64,000 bases of DNA. Origin: Takakia lepidozioides (taxonomy: Eukaryota > Streptophyta > Takakiopsida > Takakiales > Takakiaceae). Where the stretch lies: positions 83,680,756 to 83,744,755 of the forward strand of contig CM060731.1 in NCBI GenBank assembly GCA_030704615.1. The letters run 5' to 3'. Positions 57,151 through 64,000 of the stretch are shown piece after piece (within the stretch, counting starts at the first letter, position 1; every line of letters starts with the position of its first letter). Below the pieces are notes generated by a model. That model was not told the origin of the DNA. It saw nothing but the letters and a program-made list of their open reading frames with translations, and did not search any database. The translations under genes were made by a program, and so were the position numbers.

Positions 57151-58499
57151 ATTTCGCCGTCGATTGTGTTGTGCTGAAGGTTGCGGGGCCCAAAGATCGC
57201 AGTCTTCTCAAAGCTGCAATGGCCGACATCACTCGTAAGCTACAACCCCCTCTCGCTTTTGGACCTTTGAATTTGGAAGTCATTTCATTGTGAATCCTCA
57301 TATATGATGAAAATTCCCATTTCAGTATTGTTTTGATGGAAATGTGGCACTGCAGGGTGATGAGAATGCCTTCATTGCCACGAACTTGTCCCATATGCTC
57401 TTCCGAGTGAAGAATGTCGGAAGCAGGGGGTGCAAGAGTTTGCCAATTCCCTCAGTGGCGACCTCCTGCGCAAGTCGGAGGCAAAGGCAGACAGAACCTG
57501 GTATAGGCTGAGCGTCGACGCCATGGTGGACTACATATTTCGGGTAAAGCTCCTCACAGTTTTGTTGATCTAATTTGTCTCTCCTCCCCCAATAGAAGAA
57601 ATTGTGTTGAGCAGGATCTCTAATCTTATGTGCGCCTTTTCGACAGACGAAAATACAGCAGATTTGGCACATGCGCGGAGGTTCTACATGGAGTCAGAGG
57701 AGAAAATCCACCCTCCCGGAACTCGAATCGTATGTCAAGCTGCGGAGTGAGGGCCGCATAAAGTACAAGTCGCGGATGGTAAAGTACTGGCCATAGCTGA
57801 TCCCGCCCTGGTGCCAACTTTCTGTGGAGGGGGAAGCACTATCTCGCGCTCTGAAGCCCACGATGACATGGAGAGCTCCATCGTCTAGCCACATCTTGTG
57901 TGGATGCACAGAAAAGGTGATTACTTCTTAACCAAATGTGTGGCAACAACTCCTGTTTGTGGGTGTTTGGCGCGTTACGAATATGCTGGGTGGTGGACAG
58001 ACCCGTGGCTCCAAATCTGGAATGGTTTCCCAAAGTAACCAGGGACATGTGGAGCTTCCCAACCCGGACCAACTCTCTGACCCCACATTCGACATGTGGA
58101 TGAACCGCATGACATGGTGGTTTCAGGTACTTCCCCACGCTTCGTTTGGGGCTTCTACTGTAGTAGGGGGTGGATCATTGTATTTTTTGGGAAAGCGATC
58201 TGATGACAATCTCCACAGTGACGACGAATGCGCAAGAGCAGCTGGACACACAAGCACATCAGTTCAAGATGGAGATATCTCCTGCAGCAGAGAGCCTACG
58301 TGACTATGTGACGAGGTACTTTCCTGCTCTAACAAAACCAACCTATTCTTTTCGGGAGATAGCAGATGCTCGCCGGAGCCACGGTTCACCTACCAGCCGA
58401 ACGCGGACAAGCAGCAATGCGCCTTCTGTACAGGTACATACGCGCTGTCTTTCTTTCAAGTCCTGGCATTGCAGGATGTTAGAGGCCTCAAGTGGTGTT

Positions 58500-59012
58500 A
58501 GGGAAAATGGCGCCGAATTTCCAGTCAGGGCTCCGAAAATGGCTAAGTCCCTAGACTGGCTGGCCCGGAACTGGAAATTCGGCGCCATTTCCAGTTCCAG
58601 CCCTATTGCCGTTCAGGGACTTACCCATTTTCGGCCCAAGTCCCTAGACTGGCTGGCCCCTGAAGTGGAAATTCGCGCCATATTCCAGTTTTAGGCCCTA
58701 TTGCCGTTCGGGAGTTAGCCATTTTCGGCCTAAGTCCCTAGGTGGCTGCCCGGAACTGGAAATTCGGCGCCGTTTTCCAGTTCTAGGCCCTATTGCCGTC
58801 CAGGGACTTAGCCATTTCGGGCTAAGTCCCTAGACTGGCTGGCCCGGAACTGGAATTCGGCGCCGTTTTCCAGTTCTAGGCCCTATTGCCGTCGAGGGAC
58901 TTAGCCATTTTCGGGCTAAGTCCCTAGACGGGGTGGCCCTGAAGTGGAAATTCGGCGCCATATTCCGTTGTAGGCCCTATTGCCGTTCAGAGACTTAGCC
59001 ATTTTCGGACCT
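58500..59012 (+). repeat. Palindromes in the intron before the large exon of copy D
   Basis: About seven imperfect palindromes around AATTCGGCGCC alternate with GACTTAGCCATTTTCGG and CTAAGTCCCTAGACTGGCTG. The intron (58435-59034) is filled by this array. The same phrases fill the matching intron of copy B. Confidence 0.88.
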
Positions 59013-61444
59013 CATTGTGTTTTTCATGAATGCAGGTACTGTAAGTTCTCGCTTTTGGAGAAAGGTCATCTGTCTTTCGAGCCACCATTCTTCCTGGCAT
59101 GGAGGAACCCTGGGGCTGACTCCATGTACACTGACGATAGTTGAAGGAGTGGCATCTGGAACATTTGCGTGATTGCCCTTGGTATGTGGACCTTCCGCCC
59201 GGCTCGCTCGACCCATCCGAGTTTCAATTGAAGCTGGATGCTGAATTCCGACGAAACCGGGCTCCGCTGCCTCCGTTGGGTGCAAAAGAGGCAAAAGCGC
59301 TTGCGAACTCCAGGAAAGCGGCAGAGCTTGCTCAGGCAGGAATTCAGGAGAAATTGCATGAGAAGAGTAAAGGTCAAAGGAAAAGGACAAGGAAACAGGT
59401 GACTGCAGTAACACCCAAAAAGAAGAAAACCATCGGGGCATCGGAGGAGGCGCAGGAGGGGACCCAAGAGAGTGACTCCGACGCCGATTTTGTTCAAGGT
59501 CCTGCGACTGCTGTTGCTCCTACCCAGTCACCGGTCGTCCGGGTTCCCAAGTCAGTTCGGAGTGGGACTGGCTCTGCCAAGAAGTTGGCATTTGAGGGCG
59601 AGCCTACACGGCGGTATTCGGCGGTGACGTTTACGCACAGGCCAAAGCTAGAACCTCCAACCATCATCCAATGCGTCAATGAGAGCTTCCTTGACGCTCT
59701 CGCTGCCAGGGCGAAGAAGGTGGCACACAACAAGTCTCTGGCGGAGCAGAAGGGGAAAGCCAAGAAGAGGGCTGCCGGTACAGAGCCTAAAGACACCCCT
59801 GGTTTTGAAGCCATGATGGAATTCTTCACGGCTGTGAGCACGAATTGCAAGAGCACTCGGGGGGGGTTGAGGTGGAGAGAGCTTGCGACATGATTCTCCT
59901 CGACATTCCAGATGGGGAGCTGCTGGAGGGCCTGGATGGTGTGCCCACCTGGAACAGGTTTACTGAGGACTACTGGAAAGCCGGGTTTGGGCTGGCGGGG
60001 ATGCTTCTGGATGACGGTGGATGTGTGGTTGTCCTTGCCACGAGAGGGAAGACCACAGAGAATGCGGTGGCAAGGTGGACACCGAAAAGTGTCACCCCGG
60101 TCCTCCTCAGAAAATGGTTCTGCATCAATACGCAGGGGTTGCGAACAGAGGGCCAAAGTGTAAGTTATCAATCTATTGCATTCACTTCATATTGTGGTGT
60201 ATGTTAAGTAGACCCTGGAATTGATCCCTTCTTTGTTGATGTGCAGACATTGGTGTTTGAGGCATATTGCTTTGTGAAGAGAGGGTCTACGTTCAAATTC
60301 CGCAACGACGGTCGTCTTGTTGATGCCGCTGTGGACCCTGTAACCTACGATGTCCTCTACAACTATGTGCCCCACTCTAGTATGCCGAAGGACACAAAGA
60401 CAGGCAAACCGTGGCGGTACAGCCGGACCCGGAGCCCTGCTTTCATCCAAACCCTCATGGAGACGTGCTCGGATGTCCAAGGGCGGATTCTGGACCTCAC
60501 ATGCGGCACGGGTAAGCCTTCACGTGCTCAGTTTGTCCCCTGGCCCCATTGCAATTGCATGCCGCAAGCTATTAACCGCCCGCTTTGTTCCTCAGGTGCT
60601 TCAATGTGGGCAGGGACGTTGTCCGACAGCATGTGTTCGCCTTCGAGCCAGATACTGCCCTCCACAACTCGGAACTTGCAGCGGCTGAACGTCTGCCGAA
60701 AGAGGAAGAGGCATCCTCGGAGGATGAGGAAAAATCCGAGAAGGAGCAGGGGGAGGAAGTTGGGATCGAGGCCGAGGAGCCCCCGGTTTACGAGTGAGTG
60801 GTGGCATTGTAAGTTGCCTCCAGATTTTGTGAGGCACCTCCCTCCGCTCTCTTATTTCATTGAAAACCCTTTCTGGTTGTGCTGGTATTGACATTCTTCA
60901 AGTGGATTTGTTCTTACTGTAGGATGCCAAGTACTACCGGAGGGACGTCTACACCGGAGTTCATGGGCAGGAGGAACGTGCCTTTTTTTGCCAGGGGGGA
61001 TTTCATGCCTAGTCCAGAAAGGGAGTACATCCTTCCTACTTATGCTGCCCGGCTTGCTTCGGTGTCCATTAGGAGGTGTTCCGAACGTAGTCGTGTACAG
61101 CAGATTTTAGACGAGGCAAGCCTCAAGAAAATGAAGATGAGGGAGGAGGCAGCAGCTATTAGAGCCCGTCGAGCTCGTAGATTTGTGTTGGATTTTGCTG
61201 AGGAAAGTGGGGGAGAAGACGCAGAAGATTCCCAGGAGGTGAGGTGGACAGTCCCCCAAGGAGAGGACGGGATTTTTGAGAGGCATAGTGGAACTGATGC
61301 ATCACAGAGCTCGGAGGATGAGGGGGATGAGGGGGATGAGGAAGAAGGTGGGCAAGTTCCTCGGAGGGTGTAGGAGAGTAGTGCCCATTCCGGCTATGAC
61401 AGTTAGAACACACTTGTATAGACGTGGCTTGCCACAAAATTTGC

Positions 61445-61450
61445 AATAAA
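61445..61450 (+). terminator. AATAAA polyadenylation-type signal of copy D
   Basis: AATAAA lies 72 bases after the stop codon of copy D. It is kept in copy B as TTTATT near 22558, at the same place relative to the gene end. Confidence 0.5.
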
Positions 61451-61565
61451 ATGTTGCATTTCAAGTCCACTGGTGCCACATTCCAACTTCACATGACCCT
61501 ATTTCCGTGCCTCCTAACCCTATTTCCGTGGACTCACAATGGTCTGCTCATGCTTTTTTTTTTTC

Positions 61566-61608
61566 CGCTCATGCTCATGCCGCTCATGAAATAGCAGCCC
61601 CCGTTCGA
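61566..61608 (-). repeat. CATGAGC-rich terminus, right end of candidate composite element
   Basis: On the minus strand, reading inward, it is GGGGGCTGCTATTTCATGAG and then CGGCATGAGC units. It matches the terminus of copy B (22408-22432) base for base over the first ~20 positions and shares TGCTATTTCATGAGC with 48425. Confidence 0.65.
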
Positions 61609-61759
61609 GAGGTCTTGTCCTCAGGCGTCTTTGTCTTGGAGGGTCGGGATGGCATAACTTGGAAGGACCATGTGCGTAATTGTGCGCCATGTCACCTTCC
61701 GAATGTCGATGGCAGGATTGACCCAAACCTGGCAGTGGTATCTGCAGGTTTGAGGTGCA

Positions 61760-61900
61760 TGTTTGTGTGGGTCTGCTAAAGGGGCAGCCACCATGTTGGT
61801 GTGTGATCGATGCTCTAGAGGTTGGCATATGGGATGTTTGACTCCACCTCTTGAGATGGTTCCGGATGGGAATTGGTTATATCCACATTGCATTGGATAG
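61760..61900 (+). pseudogene. PHD-finger-like fragment
   Basis: One plus-strand frame reads CLCGSAKGAATMLVCDRCSR and GWHMGCLTPPLEMVPDGNWL, then YPHC. The spacing C..C, W-H-x2-C and W-x2-P-x-C is that of a PHD zinc finger, which binds histone H3 tails. The first pair is C-x-C instead of C-x2-C, so it is slightly decayed. The stretch before it (61605-61760, HVRNCAPCHLPNVDG in one frame) may belong to the same ORF. The frame ends in a TAG at 61898. The parent gene, host or transposon, cannot be told. Confidence 0.55.
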
Positions 61901-62160
61901 TGGGAGTGGATACAACCATGGAAGGCTAACAAGAAACGCAAGGCCCAGCTACTAGGAGACCTTGAACACACGAGATCCTGGCTCAAGTTCACAGATTGCA
62001 AGACGGCGACTAACGATGGGGCTACTCTTGTACCCGGCCTCTTGGTCGATAGAGTTTGAGTACGATAGGGACAGTGATAGAGGACTTAGTACGGCTGTGG
62101 CTAATACATCTTGTAGCTATCTGGAGTTAGAGGGACCTATCCACCAGCTAGGGGGGCGAT
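61901..62160. other. No gene recognised
   Basis: Short frames only. It may be the continuation of the PHD-finger gene, but I see no motif. Confidence 0.35.
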
Positions 62161-62161
62161 T

Positions 62162-62693
62162 GTGGCAGACTACTTTATTGTGCATATATGTGTGGTTTGG
62201 TTTGGACAGCGATGTAGTTGTGTAGCGATACGTATGCGCACGACAGCTATCAAGTTAAATAAGCACAGTGTGAAAACGACTAGAATAAAGCTAGTTATTT
62301 GTACTTAACACTTGGATTTAGGTCAAGTGTTAAGTCAGGTGTCAAGTTTAGTTTGACACCTGAACCGTCTTATCTTCACGAGAGTGGCAGTCGCGCAGCT
62401 CATCTCTCTCGAGTTGAGCCTGCGCGACCGAGCTCCTTCATCGCTTCAGGACTGAGTGTGCTTATGATGGGAGTATAGGTTGTTGTGGGGTGGAGTCCCC
62501 ATAGCTTGGGGTGCCCCTGGCTCGACTTCTATTTTAAAGAGTGATAGCGATGGATTCATGTTGTTTCTGGTGTGAACAGTGTGTCTCTATGCTTGTTTAT
62601 CATTGTGGCAGACTACTTTATTGTGCATATATGTGTGGTGTGGTTTGGACAGCGATGTAGTTGTGTAGCGATACATATGCGCACGACAACTCT
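62162..62693. repeat. Short element with ~87-base direct terminal repeats (TRIM-like)
   Basis: TGTGGCAGACTACTTTATTG... to ...GCGCACGACA occurs at 62162-62250 and again at 62606-62693 with few differences. Each repeat starts TG and ends CA, and about 355 non-coding bases lie between. This fits a terminal-repeat retrotransposon in miniature. I see no target-site duplication and only a poor primer-site candidate, so the class is tentative. Confidence 0.45.
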
Positions 62694-62698
62694 TTAGA

Positions 62699-62905
62699 TC
62701 CAAATCTGGGCTCGGCTCCCTATCGCCTTCTCCCTTCACTTCTCTAATGTAAAGCAAAAACTGGGGCTCGTGTGCCTCCTCCACGGCCCACTCCCTTGCT
62801 GACAGAAGGTTTATTCGCCCTCCCACGGGTTTGGGCGTTTCCGACACTCGTAAGACCTCGCCACCATTCCCACATGGCAGCGTGACTACTCTTTTGCGGC
62901 CACGC
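62699..62905 (-). pseudogene. Fragment of the chromodomain gypsy protease region
   Basis: It matches 36673-36871 almost base for base (minus-strand LLSAREWAVEEAHEPQFLLY). Both ends break off inside the protease/RT junction, so it is a transposed or captured fragment. Confidence 0.85.
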
Positions 62906-63293
62906 TACGGCTTTCAATGAGTTCGTGGCTAATGAAAATTAAATTTTTTCTTGGGTCTGGCATTTGACTTATGTTATATGGAATGTACTTGTTTGTGTAC
63001 ATGCTTTGAAATTTTGTAATTATTTAAAATGACAATTTAAAATAGGGTCTAATTAATTGTTGCAAAAGAAAATTATAAAGAAAAATAGGGTGTTAGAAAA
63101 CATAGGGTTTACAATATTACCCAGAGATAGGGTGAAAAAAAATGCAAAATTTTAAAAATATAGCCTAGTATAAATATACCTTTGTACGCACGTGATATGA
63201 AAAAAATACATATAGTAACCCCCCCGTGGTAGCTGGAGGGGAGACTTGCCAGCAAAATTGCTCGTTGGGAAGGCAGGCTCCAAGAACGCCCCA
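62906..63293. other. AT-rich stretch without gene
   Basis: A/T-rich with short homopolymers. I see no coding region, terminal repeat or hairpin of note. Confidence 0.5.
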
Positions 63294-64000
63294 GAAAAGT
63301 ATTCATTCCACAGCTTCTCCTCATCTCTGTTACCTATTTTTTGATATTTTCTTGTTGTCACATTGGCAGTATTATGTCAAAGTCACTCCAAACTAGATTC
63401 ACTCAACCAACTAACTTGCAGAATTGAACATGGATATTTAGGGCCGCTTTTGATAAGAGGTAAAAACAGGGTGAAATGTGCTGAAGAAGATGCCTTCGTT
63501 AGCTGTGCCTGATTTTATCAATGTGCCGCTGGTGCCAGTTGACCATCTACCCATGCAGACTTCTTGTAGCTATTGATCCACAGGGAATCACAGGTAATCT
63601 TGTGCTTGAAATCTGGCCCTCTTGGATGAATCTGGACCCACACTCTATCCTTGCTCCTTCAGCTATCCATGCCTCTGCACAAATCATGCATACATCCTTG
63701 CCTTGTTGCTAGCAGCTGACGATGACAGCCTACATTTGTTCTAGGAAACACCCAACTCAACTTATCACACTAGTTCCTATGCTCAATTGCATCTGCTACT
63801 CTCTATAATCCAACAGGCATTCACCTTCTTGCCTCGATTGTCCCACCATTGACTGGGGTCAGAAAAGTATTTATTCCACAGCTTGTCCTCGTCTCTGTTA
63901 CCTGTTTCTGGATACTTTCCCGTTGTTATATTGGCAGTATCATGTCAAAGTCACTCCAAACTATCAAAGGTTCACTCAGCCAGCTAACTTACAGAATTGA
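63294..64000. repeat. Direct repeat of about 135 bases at both ends of a 700-base block
   Basis: GAAAAGTATTCATTCCACAG to AACTTGCAGAATTGA (63294-63427) recurs as 63864-64000 (GAAAAGTATTTATTCCACAG to ACTTACAGAATTGA) at roughly 85 percent identity. The second copy reaches the window edge. The unit between (63428-63863) has no clear gene. It may be a tandem repeat that continues to the right. Confidence 0.75.

Larger units (their letters stand above)
55040..61373 (+). pseudogene. PM gene copy D (ParB-like + methyltransferase-like, most complete copy)
   Basis: Exons inferred from GT-AG borders and comparison: exon 1 about 55040-55200 (LTSRPRRKLK), exon 2 about 55900-57232, 57355-57541, about 57645-57916, about 57990-58126, about 58225-58434, 59035-60159, 60247-60511, 60596-60793, 60923-61373. 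Exon 2 has KVVVLEGSP, KLRIPLCRL and WDGNHRLLAW (56861-56890), a ParB/sulfiredoxin-like signature. The large exon has FFLAWRNPGAD, WHLEHLRDCPWYVDLPPGSL, a Lys-rich linker and ACDMILLDIPDGELL (motif IV-like, where N4/N6 methyltransferases have a [DNS]-P-P-[YFW] box). VVVLATRGK follows. Exons 8-9 have SPAFIQTLMETCSD, ILDLTCGTG, then a GRHV..FEPD-like acidic strand. Motif IV before motif I is the beta-class order. The C-terminus is acidic. Frameshifts (near 56560, 57000, 57780, 59865, 60630) mean it is no longer intact. Confidence 0.66.

Noticed and set aside
1-64000. tRNA or other RNA genes
   Set aside because: I found no cloverleaf or conserved tRNA box pair that I could support by eye; only the primer site at 38438 refers to a tRNA.

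Overview
This window looks like nuclear DNA of a plant-lineage eukaryote made almost entirely of transposable elements nested in one another. Evidence seen: GT-AG introns, Ty3/gypsy elements (one with a chromodomain and a primer site matching initiator tRNA-Met), Mutator-like (MULE) transposases with a SWIM finger, a CACTA element, LINE 3' ends, and no operons or ribosome sites. The style and low protein conservation suggest a streptophyte alga such as Chara; this is an inference. I recognise no host housekeeping gene, and nearly every coding region carries stops, frameshifts or truncations.

Layout. 0-1.4 kb: 5' end of an LTR element (family T, minus) inserted in a MULE transposase relic (1.4-3.2 kb), followed by hairpin repeats (3.3-4.3 kb). 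4.6-6.9 kb: 3' half of a chromodomain gypsy element. 6.9-8.3 kb: LINE 3' end with RNase H. 8.3-10.3 kb: two fragments (E, F) of an unfamiliar multi-exon gene, called here the PM gene. 11.3-19.0 kb: a family T gypsy element whose integrase part is inverted relative to the rest. 19.0-20.5 kb: PM fragment G, cut by another T LTR (20.5 kb) whose gag follows to 22.4 kb. 22.4-25.5 kb: PM copy B, internally deleted. 25.9-27.1 kb: LINE tail. 27.3-29.2 kb: CACTA element. 29.2-30.4 kb: second LINE tail. 31.7-32.2 kb: start of a leftward MULE-linked gene, cut by a chromodomain gypsy element (32.2-38.8 kb). 38.8-47.5 kb: palindrome array, PM copy A (with a solo LTR in one exon) and a second palindrome cluster. 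48.4-61.6 kb: a candidate 13-kb composite element with TIR-like ends, a leftward MULE transposase, a central palindrome array and a rightward PM gene (copy D). 61.6-64 kb: PHD-finger fragment, direct repeats and an AT-rich tail.

The candidate new system is the PM gene. Its N-terminal part has a DGNHR motif like ParB-type domains. Its C-terminal part has motifs like a circularly permuted N4/N6 DNA methyltransferase (LLDIPDG, then DLxCGTGAS and FAFEPD). Copies are accompanied by arrays of 20-22 bp palindromes upstream and in one particular intron. Copy A travels with GAAATGCGGCGCCGCATTTC and copies B/D with GAAATTCGGCGCCGAATTTC, which differ at a single symmetric base pair. That pattern would be expected if each element's protein reads its own palindrome. 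The enzyme activity and the recognition are hypotheses; the motifs and palindromes are seen directly.
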